DNA of 56,047 bases from Candidatus Aegiribacteria sp. Its GTDB lineage: Bacteria; Fermentibacterota; Fermentibacteria; Fermentibacterales; JCC-6. Both the position numbers and the translations under genes were made by a program. The stretch is from NCBI GenBank assembly GCA_030600545.1, contig JAUVLV010000011.1, positions 1 to 56,047 of the forward strand. Direction: 5' to 3'. Of the stretch, positions 46,090 to 54,756 are shown in pieces; position 1 is the first letter of the stretch, and each line of letters opens with the position of its first letter. The notes under the pieces were generated by a model. The model was not told the origin of the DNA, did no database searches, and saw only the letters and a program-made list of their open reading frames with translations.

Positions 46090-47013
46090 TCAGCGGATTT
46101 TACCTTCCAGAAACGGAACCAGGAATACTTTCTCGTGAAAGACAGGCCCGTGTCCAAAATAGCCGCTCTCGCCGAAAAGTTCTCCGTGGTCGGATGTCAC
46201 TGTGATGTATGTATTCTTCGGTACAATATCAAACAGTTTTTCAAAGACGGTATCAAGGTAGCGTACCGTCTCAACCTGCCGTGCTCGGAGGCGGTCAAGC
46301 TGTTCCTGGTCGAAGAATTTCGGCGATTCAGTGTCTGTTATCAGTTTTCCACCAACCAGATGATCATCCAGATGCTTGAAAACGCCATGCACCCCGCTTA
46401 TTTTAGGCCATTTGTTCTTCGGCTCGGAAGGAAGTGCGTAGGGGTAATGAGTTTCTCCCACATTCAGTATATAGAATGAAGGTCTATTCGGGCTGAAGGT
46501 CATTTCATCGAGCATCGCCGCCATATCGTTATGTTTGGGCATGAGCTTCCATGAATCGAACCCGCTGTTGATTGGAGTATAACTGTTGAGTACAGGCAGT
46601 GAAACCATGGCCCTCGTTATGTATCCCAGGGAGCTCCGCAGATAATCCGGGAGGTAGAGACGGGGGATGAGGCTTTTAAATCCCACACCTTTCGCTCCAA
46701 GCCTTTCGTTGAATTTTACAAAATCCTTCTTGTAGTATTCAGACGCAAAGACATTCTTCGGGCTTGTATGCGGCATGAGTCCCATGAGAAGGTTATAATG
46801 GGATGGCGCTGTCCACGATGCGTAGGAATAACGCTGCTCAGTTTCACCCAGCTTCATTATGGTTGAAGGCTGAGCTTCCATGAAAGTATCGTATCTGCAG
46901 CTGTCGAGAATTACTATTATGTAATTCAGAAGATCATCCGTTGCTGGTTGAGGAGTCAAAACATCTTTACTATCATGGTCTCTGTTTTTCTTCTTGCTGC
47001 CGAAGAGTCCCAT
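46090..47013 (-). CDS. Sulfatase/alkaline-phosphatase-superfamily hydrolase
   Basis: 307 aa of the sulfatase-like fold. IVILDSCRYDTF near residue 34 holds the first metal-binding Asp, YASWTAPSHYNLLMG the nucleophile position (Thr or Ser, no Cys for formylglycine), and TVTSDHGELFGE and GHGPVFHEKVFLVP the late metal ligands. Without the CxPSR motif it is more like a phosphohydrolase or phosphotransferase than a true sulfatase. No signal peptide or membrane helices, so it appears cytosolic. The ribosome-binding site is GGAGG. Substrate unknown. Confidence 0.8.
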   Translation of the reverse strand: MGLFGSKKKNRDHDSKDVLTPQPATDDLLNYIIVILDSCRYDTFMEAQPSTIMKLGETEQRYSYASWTAPSHYNLLMGLMPHTSPKNVFASEYYKKDFVKFNERLGAKGVGFKSLIPRLYLPDYLRSSLGYITRAMVSLPVLNSYTPINSGFDSWKLMPKHNDMAAMLDEMTFSPNRPSFYILNVGETHYPYALPSEPKNKWPKISGVHGVFKHLDDHLVGGKLITDTESPKFFDQEQLDRLRARQVETVRYLDTVFEKLFDIVPKNTYITVTSDHGELFGESGYFGHGPVFHEKVFLVPFLEGKIR

Positions 47014-47131
47014 TGTTCCTCCATGAATTAGCTAATCCAGGATATTTATAATCCTGTAACGGGAGATCGACCATGATTACCTGTATGCACGCAGTCAGCA
47101 GCAGTATTCGGGTATGGTTTATTCTCCCGGT

Positions 47132-47758
47132 TTATCGAATTGGAAGCATCGCAGACCAGATGTCCCCCATTACTTCTTCGCTCCATATCTTGACGAGGAT
47201 GTTCATAGCCCCGGCAAGCTCGGAATAACTCGGTTCGGAGAGTTCCCAGTGAAAACGGTAATTTTCCTGGAAGACCAGGCTGAAATTGTCTCCGTCGAGT
47301 ACCGTAACATCCACATCTATAACAGCTTCCCAGCCACCAGGGACAACCCTTCCGCCGAACTCTCTTACGTAACCCTCAATTATAAGGTCTTCCGGAAGCA
47401 TTGTTGCTTTACGCAGCACAGCACCCCATGCATCGGCGGATATCATATCCCTGAGTAGAATATCGGGAAGAAGTTCTACCGGCCGACTGCTCCAGATATC
47501 GGAAACAGTCTTATTGACCGAACCATCTTCATTCAGAACGATCATCTGTACTCCCTGGGCGGATTGAGCCGAGGAAAAGTCCTTTATCTGAACAACATAG
47601 TTGGTTGAAACCGGCCATGGATCCTGCTTGTCGGGCTCAACGGTCCACACTGTCGCCGTTGATTGCGGGTCACCCCCTATGGGCACGTTGACTGTAATAC
47701 ATGCTGATGATATAAGAATCGATGTTAATACAATAATAATTACCGGTCTGTGCATCAC
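47132..47758 (-). CDS. ABC-type transport auxiliary lipoprotein (PqiC-like)
   Basis: 208 aa. The N-terminus has a lipobox (LISSAC near residue 20). The mature part follows the ABC-type transport auxiliary fold: NYVVQIKDFSSAQSAQG, SRPVELLPDILL and DLIIEGYVREF. Such lipoproteins dock to outer-membrane parts of MCE/Mla systems. The start overlaps mlaD (GTGATG; the ATG one codon in gives a 1-bp TGATG overlap). It is the last gene of the Mla operon. Confidence 0.8.
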   Translation of the reverse strand: MMHRPVIIIVLTSILISSACITVNVPIGGDPQSTATVWTVEPDKQDPWPVSTNYVVQIKDFSSAQSAQGVQMIVLNEDGSVNKTVSDIWSSRPVELLPDILLRDMISADAWGAVLRKATMLPEDLIIEGYVREFGGRVVPGGWEAVIDVDVTVLDGDNFSLVFQENYRFHWELSEPSYSELAGAMNILVKIWSEEVMGDIWSAMLPIR

Positions 47759-48624
47759 TGCCAGACCCCCTCTCCTGAAGTTCGAATCAACAGCTCCGAA
47801 GGATCTCTGCCCAGTATCTCCAGAAGGCTGGACAGGTTGTTCATCATTTCCGAGCCGTCTATTATTAACATATTCACTTTGTTTGCTAAAAGGTCCAGAG
47901 GTTCCAGAAGAACCTGTATTTCTGCAACAAGGGAATCTACACTCACGGCGAGTTCCGGTGCTATTGTATTCAGTGTCAGAGCCAGCCGGTTCAGATTTTG
48001 CCCGAGTCTTGTATATGTGATAAGAAGTGAATCAAGGTTTTCCGAATTGCTCAGAATGGAATCCTCAATCCTGTCGATCTTATCGCTGGACAGTATTCTG
48101 TTAGTATTCTTTAGAAGTTCATTTAATTGTTCACTCATTGTTTTAAGATCAACTTCATTAGTTATCTCTGTAATCCTTGTGATCATGCTGGTTATACTCT
48201 GCATTGCTCCTTCCTCGACAGGAATAACCTGGTATTCAACTTCGAAATTAAAACGTCTGTGATGATGAGCCCGTATCGAGTCCGCACTCAGGTTTATCAC
48301 CTGTAAACCGGTTATTCCAATTACCTGCATAGTGGCAACTATCGTCGAATCTACCAGAAATTCCGAACGGATCTTCATCACGACCTCTACGAGCCTTCCG
48401 TCCGGAGCTATATCGATGCTTTCTACTCGACCAATGGAAACACCGTTATACATTACATCACTGCCCTCGTTCAAACCCTGGACGGACCATGAAAAATAGG
48501 AAACGTAAGTAATTGTACTCTTCTCCTTAAATCCTCCACCGAGCCATATTATCAGATAAATAGTGAAGAGAACTCCAATGGAAAAGAATAATCCCAGTTT
48601 GAACTTGTTTCCGGTCATCGACAT
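47755..48624 (-). CDS. mlaD: MCE/MlaD-family lipid-binding protein
   Basis: 289 aa with one N-terminal transmembrane helix (about residues 8-28) and an MCE domain (about 35-120: SVQGLNEGSDVMYNGVSIGR, and VIGITGLQVINL). The long C-terminal part is helical and heptad-like, expected to form the MlaD needle or coiled tunnel. It would carry phospholipids between the inner and outer membranes together with the permease and ATPase upstream. Confidence 0.88.
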   Translation of the reverse strand: MSMTGNKFKLGLFFSIGVLFTIYLIIWLGGGFKEKSTITYVSYFSWSVQGLNEGSDVMYNGVSIGRVESIDIAPDGRLVEVVMKIRSEFLVDSTIVATMQVIGITGLQVINLSADSIRAHHHRRFNFEVEYQVIPVEEGAMQSITSMITRITEITNEVDLKTMSEQLNELLKNTNRILSSDKIDRIEDSILSNSENLDSLLITYTRLGQNLNRLALTLNTIAPELAVSVDSLVAEIQVLLEPLDLLANKVNMLIIDGSEMMNNLSSLLEILGRDPSELLIRTSGEGVWQ

Positions 48625-48627
48625 TTT

Positions 48628-49410
48628 TTATTGACTCCTCTTCGCAGCTGCCAGGTTTCTTCCGAAAAACGCTTTGACTCGTTCGTCGCTGGATTTGTCT
48701 CTCAGTTCAGCTGCAGTTCCCTCCGCGATTATTCCATGCGCTTCATGATCCAACATAATTACCCTGTCCGAGATAGCAAATATACTGGCCAGTTCATGTG
48801 TAACAATGACAACGGTTGTGCCCAGGGAACTGTTGATGGTTTTTATCAGTTCATCAAGGCTGGCGGAAGTGACGGGATCCAGTCCGGCAGAGGGCTCATC
48901 GAAGAACAGTACTTCCGGATCAAGCGCCATGGCACGGGCAAGGCCGGCTCTTTTCTGCATTCCGCCGGAAACCTCCAAAGGGTTTGAATCGGCAAAATCC
49001 GCAAGGCCGACCGTATCCAGTTTACTGTATGCGACAATTCGAATATCACGATCGGGTAAATCAGTATACTCTTTAAGAGGGAGCATTACATTCTCAAGAA
49101 GTGTCAGGTTGCCCAGCAACGCTCCGGACTGAAAGGTAACTCCCCATCTTGTTCTCGCTCTCTGAAGTGCGCCGGGACTCGACCAGATGTCGGAGTCTTT
49201 GAAAAGAATTCTTCCCTTCCATGGTTTTATCAGCCCAAGAAGGTAATGCATGAGAGTGCTTTTTCCGCATCCGCTCTTACCTACGATAACAAGTATTTCT
49301 CCCTTAATAACCTGGAGATTTATATCGTCGAGCACCAATTGTTCATCCCATCCTCCCTGAAGATGCTCAACCTTCAATACGGGTTTCATGCCAGGCGCTT
49401 GATAGGACAC
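48628..49410 (-). CDS. mlaF: Lipid ABC transporter ATP-binding protein MlaF
   Basis: 260 aa ATPase with Walker A GKSGCGKST, signature VSGGMQKRAGLARAMALDP (the SGGM form typical of MlaF), Walker B VLFFDEPSAGLDP and the switch VTHEL. It powers the MlaE permease. The first codon is GTG at 49410, overlapping the mlaE stop by one base (TAGTG); an ATG eight codons in is an alternative. Confidence 0.9.
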   Translation of the reverse strand: MSYQAPGMKPVLKVEHLQGGWDEQLVLDDINLQVIKGEILVIVGKSGCGKSTLMHYLLGLIKPWKGRILFKDSDIWSSPGALQRARTRWGVTFQSGALLGNLTLLENVMLPLKEYTDLPDRDIRIVAYSKLDTVGLADFADSNPLEVSGGMQKRAGLARAMALDPEVLFFDEPSAGLDPVTSASLDELIKTINSSLGTTVVIVTHELASIFAISDRVIMLDHEAHGIIAEGTAAELRDKSSDERVKAFFGRNLAAAKRSQ

Positions 49411-50543
49411 TACATACTCAATCCGGGTCTGATATGGATGAACAGCAATGAAAGCAGCGCATCGGCAATTATCACCATAAAAATGCTCAGAACAACGGCA
49501 GCTGTAGTTGCCTTTCCAACGGCGGCCGCCCCTCCCCGGACCCTCATGCCCATGAAACTGCCTGTATTCGCAATTAATACAGCATATACGATGCTCTTCA
49601 GCATTCCCCAGAGAACATCAATAGGTATGAGCGCCTTGCCCAGTTCCGAGATATATGTGCTTGCAGGAAAATCTAAAAACAGTACACCAGCTATCAGCCC
49701 TCCAAAAATACCCGCGAAATTCGCAAGGAGCACCAGAAAGGGCATTACGCAGAGAAGAGCGATCATCTTGGGTGTAACAAGGTAGTTGAATATATCGAAA
49801 CCCATTACTCTCAAAGCATCCACTTCTTCCCTTACCTGCATGGTTCCGATCTCCGCGGCGTACGCTGAACCCGATCGTCCGGCAACCAGAACAGCTGCAA
49901 GCATTGGTCCGATCTCCCAGGTTATGCTGTATCCGATCAATGCGGGCATAAATGTTTCCGCGCCGAATACCCTCATCTGATACCCTGCCTGATACCCCAG
50001 AACCATACCAAGAAGCCCGGGAAGAACTGATATAATGGGAATTGCTTTAAACCCCGATTCCTCCATGTAATAAAAAACCAATGGCCATCGGATCTTCAGT
50101 GGATGTATGAGCATGCCGGCAAAAGCTCCCATTGTCTCTTCTATGAAATGTCCAAGTGAATAAAGTGTGTTTCCCAACTCGTATACGTTTTCGCCGATAT
50201 TCTCAAAAATATCATGAATGGACATTCTTTTTTTCTCAGGTTCCGGCGCTGAATCGAATTTAGCGAGGGTTTTGAACAGATCATCGATAACAGGTAAGGC
50301 CCCTGTTCTCCTTACCCTCACGCCTGCGCGGGAAAATTTCTTGCATGATCCGTAAATCACTGCGGCTGCAACTGAATCTATCCCGGGGCTGCCCGAGAAA
50401 TCCAATACCAGTTTCCCGGCATCGAATATCGAACGCTTATTTTCATCAATGAAATCACGGATATAATCGATTTCGCTGTCCACAAGCACTCCATGAACAC
50501 TCAATGTGAAACCGCTGTAGATTAATTTCTCCGGATTTGCCAA
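49410..50543 (-). CDS. mlaE: STAS-MlaE fusion permease
   Basis: 377 aa. Residues 1-95 form an MlaB/STAS-like domain (LVLDFSGSPGIDSVAAAVIY), fused to the MlaE permease (about 120-377) with conserved GYQAGYQMRVFGA, ITWEIGPMLAAVLVAGRSGS and MQVREEVDALRVMG. In E. coli MlaB is a separate protein that activates MlaF; here it is built into the permease. The start is TTG at 50543 after AAGGGAT. It is the first gene of the operon mlaE-mlaF-mlaD-lipoprotein. Confidence 0.9.
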   Translation of the reverse strand: MANPEKLIYSGFTLSVHGVLVDSEIDYIRDFIDENKRSIFDAGKLVLDFSGSPGIDSVAAAVIYGSCKKFSRAGVRVRRTGALPVIDDLFKTLAKFDSAPEPEKKRMSIHDIFENIGENVYELGNTLYSLGHFIEETMGAFAGMLIHPLKIRWPLVFYYMEESGFKAIPIISVLPGLLGMVLGYQAGYQMRVFGAETFMPALIGYSITWEIGPMLAAVLVAGRSGSAYAAEIGTMQVREEVDALRVMGFDIFNYLVTPKMIALLCVMPFLVLLANFAGIFGGLIAGVLFLDFPASTYISELGKALIPIDVLWGMLKSIVYAVLIANTGSFMGMRVRGGAAAVGKATTAAVVLSIFMVIIADALLSLLFIHIRPGLSM

Positions 50544-50674
50544 CTGATCCCTTCCTGTAACGCTGAAATTTCTTCATTTCGTAATCAGTAATGTAATTCA
50601 ATATAAATACTTCCGCTAGCTGGCCTTCATTCTGTTTTCAGTTATATTTTATCGTTAGAACAATTGGAGGTATT

Positions 50675-50812
50675 ATGGGTACACTTGTTTTCCTTGTTCT
50701 CAGGCTTGTTTTCGGATACAATTGTGAAGGTGACGGTCAAACTCTCGCAACTCTTATTTCTCTTGACACTATCGCACTTGTGCTGTTTCTGAAACTTAAA
50801 AACAAAACCTGA
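50675..50812 (+). CDS. Small 45-aa protein of unknown function
   Basis: ATG at 50675 is preceded by GGAGG with a 4-nt spacer, a very good ribosome-binding site. The product (MGTLVFLVLRLVFGYNCEGD and then a second hydrophobic stretch ending KLKNKT) has two short hydrophobic segments and one cysteine; it may be a small membrane protein. It stands alone in the gap between the Mla operon and the TonB gene, with AT-rich -10-like sequence upstream. Family unknown. Confidence 0.5.
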   Translation: MGTLVFLVLRLVFGYNCEGDGQTLATLISLDTIALVLFLKLKNKT

Positions 50813-50970
50813 CTGCGCCCTGGTAACCGGAATTTGCATAATTAAGTAATGCGACAAAGAAATTCTTGAGTGTAGTTTTACCTTTCGAATCCTGTAATAT
50901 GATTACTTCACTTTGATTATTGGAATAGAGAACCCCCTGCGCTGTATAACAGTTGAAGGAGGTTTTTAAA
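50813..50970. other. Intergenic region before TonB-like gene
   Basis: 158 bp without gene. It should contain the promoter of the TonB-like gene, which has a strong GGAGG site just before its ATG. Confidence 0.4.
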
Positions 50971-51624
50971 ATGATAAGGAAAAATACAACAGAAGCAGGT
51001 GGAATGGATTATGGAATTCTCTTGGGTTTCATACTCCTGATTCTTGCATTCGAGGCGGTTCCCGGATCATCTATCGGAAGACTCTCGTCACGAACAGTAA
51101 CCGATGAAATGCAGGGTTTCGACCCTGGTGAACTCTACGAGATCCCTCCCGAAATGCCCGATGATGATCCAATCGATGTGCGGAACATCATAGACAACGA
51201 AATCCCTAACGTTACGGAACCTGTTCTTATAATCAGCACAGCAATCGATACCATAGGTCTGAATAAGGCTTTTACAGTCAGTACAAACAATCTTTCATCT
51301 AACGAAAATCCGGATAACACAATCCCCGAACCGGGAACTTTCATACCGCACAGCGTTCATCCGGTATGCACTTTCAGGCCTGTTCCGGAATATCCGGAGA
51401 TGGCCAGGCAGGCGGGTGTTGAGGGCAGAGTGATAATTCAGGTTTTCATATCCCCTCAGGGCATACCCGTAGAGGCTATTATAACCGAAAGATCCGGCCT
51501 TGGAAGCATGGACAGCGTAGCAATGGCTTCTGTAATGGAAAGCAGCTGGTCACCGGCCAGAAGGGATGATGGAGTTCCGGTTGGAGTATGGACTTCTGTT
51601 GTTTACAACTTTGTGCTTGATTAA
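50971..51624 (+). CDS. TonB-family protein
   Basis: 217 aa. One N-terminal hydrophobic segment (YGILLGFILLILAFEAV), an acidic periplasmic linker, and a TonB C-terminal domain (about 130-217: RPVPEYPEMARQAGVEGRVI, VFISPQGIPVEA, SVVYNFVLD). The linker is only moderately proline-rich and acidic, not the usual Pro-Lys spacer. It could energise outer-membrane transport or serve as an envelope tether; ExbB/ExbD are not in the window. ATG at 50971 chosen for its GGAGG. Confidence 0.82.
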   Translation: MIRKNTTEAGGMDYGILLGFILLILAFEAVPGSSIGRLSSRTVTDEMQGFDPGELYEIPPEMPDDDPIDVRNIIDNEIPNVTEPVLIISTAIDTIGLNKAFTVSTNNLSSNENPDNTIPEPGTFIPHSVHPVCTFRPVPEYPEMARQAGVEGRVIIQVFISPQGIPVEAIITERSGLGSMDSVAMASVMESSWSPARRDDGVPVGVWTSVVYNFVLD

Positions 51625-52063
51625 GCCGTCATCGGTCAACAAAAAAGTCATTCATGTAATTTCTATCGAATATGCAAAAGTGTTCTATAAACAAATATGT
51701 TTACGCAGATGTTTATCTCTGCGTTAAACTCCTGAACTGCGTATATTTTCTTTTACTAATTATCTGCTATCTGAGCTATTGCTAACATTTGAGTAGTATT
51801 TGTAATCGTAGTAATCATCCTCCATCCAATTTTCTGGCTGGTTATCATCTTCAGTGGAACATTATAATACGCTATTTTGTTAACTGATAAATATAATCTT
51901 CTTGTAAGTATTTAATACAATCGGTATAATCAGCCCCTATCAATAGCAATAAGGGCTTTTCTATGCTTGCGTTAATATTTCAGATTCTTCTCTGAAGAGT
52001 TATCTGCATATTCCCGTATTTTTTTGTATATTTGCAGTTCTGCCAGAAAGAAAGGGCGGCGAT
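51625..52063. other. Intergenic stretch of 439 bp
   Basis: AT-rich and non-coding. A hairpin GTTTACGCAGA/TCTGCGTTAAAC with one bulge lies at 51699-51729. A second hairpin with a T-run at 51932-51961 is listed separately. A further imperfect hairpin at about 51980-52007 precedes the HAD gene. A small RNA between 51625 and 51961 is possible but I cannot identify one. Confidence 0.5.
51932..51961 (+). terminator. Probable rho-independent terminator
   Basis: AGCCC (51932-51936) pairs with GGGCT (51953-51957), with an inner TAT/ATA pair, and TTTT follows. It lies 308 bp after the TonB stop and 103 bp before the HAD gene, so it may end a transcript from a small RNA or a long 3' UTR. Confidence 0.5.
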
Positions 52064-52789
52064 TTGAAACAGGACAATTATCTTCTTCTTCTTGATGCTG
52101 ATGATACTCTCTGGGAGAGTGGGCTGTTCTTCGAAAGAACTGAGCATGACTTTCTAACCCTTATGACGACCCTTGGTTCAGAAGAGGAAATGGTTCGCCG
52201 GATAGTTCACAGAAGAGATGTCGAAAGACTTGCAGTAACTGGCTATGGAGCAAGGCCGTATATGGATACGCTTCGTATGATCCTGCTGGAGCTGGTGCCG
52301 GAATCACCATTATGGGCTTTGAAGGCCATGGATGATATTGAGAGGAATCTTCTCAGTCATCCCGTAATTCTCCTTCCGGGCGTAATCAGCACTTTGGAGG
52401 AGATGAAAAGCATTCCTGTAAGAACAATGGTATATACAATGGGTGAGAAAGATCACCAGACCGATAAATTCATGAGATCCGGGCTGATTGATTACGTTGA
52501 CGAACTCAGAATTGTACCGGTTAAATGTGTTAACGCACTGCGTGACACCCTTGCTTACACTGACACTGAACCAGGTAACTGTATAGTAGTGGGCAACAGC
52601 CCGAGATCGGATATCAATCCTGCTTTGTCTCTGGGCGCATTTGCAGTGCATATTTTAAGGGATCGTAAATGGTCTGCTGAATATGAGGAGTTCTCTGATC
52701 CCAGGCAGGTTATTTCAATTGACAGATTTAATGAACTTCCTGACATTATTGTTAATTTTCTGGAAGTTGATTATTTGCAGATTAAATAG
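52064..52789 (+). CDS. HAD-family hydrolase
   Basis: 241 aa. The DxD nucleophile motif is LLDADDTLWESG near residue 10 and later motifs are MVYTMGEKDHQ and VGNSPRSDINPALSLG, all as in haloacid-dehalogenase phosphatases. The cap insert suggests a type I subfamily. Substrate unknown. The start is TTG at 52064. The EIIA-PII-like gene follows 32 bp downstream. Confidence 0.85.
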   Translation: MKQDNYLLLLDADDTLWESGLFFERTEHDFLTLMTTLGSEEEMVRRIVHRRDVERLAVTGYGARPYMDTLRMILLELVPESPLWALKAMDDIERNLLSHPVILLPGVISTLEEMKSIPVRTMVYTMGEKDHQTDKFMRSGLIDYVDELRIVPVKCVNALRDTLAYTDTEPGNCIVVGNSPRSDINPALSLGAFAVHILRDRKWSAEYEEFSDPRQVISIDRFNELPDIIVNFLEVDYLQIK

Positions 52790-52821
52790 TATTCCGTTAC
52801 TTCCAACTGGAGGTTTCAATC

Positions 52822-53637
52822 ATGAAACTTAGAGATGTGCTGGATCCCGGGCTTATAGTTTATTCTCCGGATATTTCGAACAAGGAGGAAATACTCAGAA
52901 AAATCGCTGATAGTATCATCAACAGTGGCAGAATCAGCAACGTAATTTCTGATACCATCTACAGGGCACTATCTGATCGGGAGTCGCTTGGATCTACGGG
53001 CTTTGGTCACGGAATCGCTATACCCCATTGCAGAATAGCTGGTACGGACGATTTCCTCGTAGGAATGCTGATCACCGGCAATGGCGTTGACTTCGATTCT
53101 ATTGACGGCGAAGATGTCCGGATATTCCCCTTTGTTATTGGACCCGAATCGAAGCCAAAGGAATACCTGAAGCTGCTATCGGCAATTGCGCAAATGCTTA
53201 GAAATGATTCTTTCAGGAAGGAAATCCTGTCATTACATTCCCCGGAACAGATATATGAACTGATTATAGCTCATACACTTTCAGAAGATGAAGTACCTCC
53301 GAAGCGACCGGGAAGAAAGATGTTACACGTTTTTATCCAGAATGAGGATTTTTTCGACGACCTGCTGCAGATCTTTGCCGGTTCCGAGTCCACATCAGCT
53401 ATGATCATAGAGGGTCACGAATCAACGGACTATCTGATGAAAAGTCCTCTATTTGCAGGATTCTGGAATGCAGATATTCAGCAATTCAACAGAATAATAG
53501 TAGCTGTGGTCAGGGACGAATTAGTTAACTCTACAATAAGAAGTATCGAATACATCTGCGGAAAACTCTCCAAAAGGGATGATATAATGGTAACTGTCAC
53601 CGATCTCCACAATGTTCTAGGTTCTCTGGGCATTTAG
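52822..53637 (+). CDS. PTS EIIA (PtsN-like) domain fused to PII-like domain
   Basis: 271 aa. Residues 1-150 form a PtsN-type EIIA domain; the phosphorylatable histidine is His69 in GHGIAIPHCR, and SDRESLGSTGFG is its usual neighbour. Residues about 165-271 (KMLHVFIQNEDFFDDLLQIF, IIVAVVRDELVNSTIRSIEY, VTVTDLHNVLG) look like a PII-like ligand-binding domain by strand order. It is followed 12 bp later by the antiporter gene, so it probably regulates it. GGAGG precedes the ATG. Confidence 0.8.
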   Translation: MKLRDVLDPGLIVYSPDISNKEEILRKIADSIINSGRISNVISDTIYRALSDRESLGSTGFGHGIAIPHCRIAGTDDFLVGMLITGNGVDFDSIDGEDVRIFPFVIGPESKPKEYLKLLSAIAQMLRNDSFRKEILSLHSPEQIYELIIAHTLSEDEVPPKRPGRKMLHVFIQNEDFFDDLLQIFAGSESTSAMIIEGHESTDYLMKSPLFAGFWNADIQQFNRIIVAVVRDELVNSTIRSIEYICGKLSKRDDIMVTVTDLHNVLGSLGI

Positions 53638-53649
53638 GTCGTATTACTG

Positions 53650-54756
53650 TTGACTTCTGATATCCCGGTAATGGCCGTAATCGGTGTCGCTACGATAATC
53701 GCCATCTATTTTGGTAAAACCGCCCGAAAAACAGGCCTGCCATCCCTTATAGGGTATATGATTCTGGGTACTCTTATGGGGACTTCCGTACTATCACTGA
53801 TCAATGAAAACTCACTGAATCAGCTCCAGTTCATTACTGACATCGCCCTTGGTTTTGTAGCCTTCACTATAGGTTCAGAATTGAATCTCAGGACACTCAA
53901 GCGACTGGGAAAGGGAATCATACTAATAATACTGGCTGAATCCTTTGCCGCGTTCATCATTGTTGGCTTTGCTGTATATCTTTTATCCGGAGACCTGCCC
54001 ATGGCTCTCGTATTCGGCGCACTGGCACCGGCCAGCGCACCTGCCGGAACGGTAGCGGTTATACAGGAGTACAAAGCAAAGGGAAACCTGACCAAAGCTT
54101 TATACGCAGTTGTCGGTTTCGACGATGGTCTTGCTGTAATAATCTTCGGCTTTTCTGCTGCTCTGGCCGTCAGAATACTTCAAGCTGAATCTTCTGAAGC
54201 TTCAAGTGGAATGATATCCAGCATCATGGAACCTCTTCTGGAGCTGGGTCTCAGTCTGGGCGCAGGCACAGTACTCGGTTTCATCTTCTCAACACTGGCC
54301 AGAAAACTCCGGCCTCTCAACGAACTCCCGGCTCTGATATTCGGTTTCATCGCTCTGTCAATAGGACTCTGTATGTGGTTCAATCTTTCACTGATTCTTA
54401 CCAATATGATGCTTGGTTTCATACTTGCTAACACCACATCCATGAGTTCTACAAGAAGCATTGTAGGCCAGCTCAAGGGTTACATGCCTCTGATCTTCAT
54501 TCTCTTTTTCTTTCTGGCTGGAGCGCATCTCAGGCTGAACGCTCTTCCTGCTCTGGGAATTCTCGGAGTCGTGTACATGATTGCCAGAACAGCCGGACTG
54601 ATGGGAGGAGCATGGCTGGGGGCAGTGATTGGCAAATCCGAGAGTAAAATTAGAAAGTATCTTGGATTCGGTATACTTTCCCAGGCCGGTGTTGCAATCG
54701 GTTTATCAATAATGGCTCATCAGAAGTTTGGGCCCTTCAGGTTTTTGCGTACATGA
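53650..54756 (+). pseudogene. Cation/proton antiporter (CPA2) truncated by ISL3-family element
   Basis: 368 codons. About ten to eleven transmembrane helices with the CPA2 features GLPSLIGYMILGTLMGTSVL, LRTLKRLGKG and a membrane aspartate pair in VVGFDDGLAVIIFG. The first 360 residues are native; the last eight (GPFRFLRT) are encoded by the left end of the insertion sequence at 54730. The last one or two helices of a normal antiporter are missing, so function may be lost. The start is TTG or the ATG at 53671. Confidence 0.8.
54730..54752. repeat. ISL3 left inverted repeat
   Basis: 23 bp that pair with the right end at 56026-56047 after one 1-bp gap. They form the end of the truncated antiporter frame. 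Confidence 0.8.

Noticed and set aside
50642-50857. Minus-strand 71-codon frame
   Set aside because: Antisense to the better-supported 45-aa plus-strand ORF, without a ribosome-binding site.
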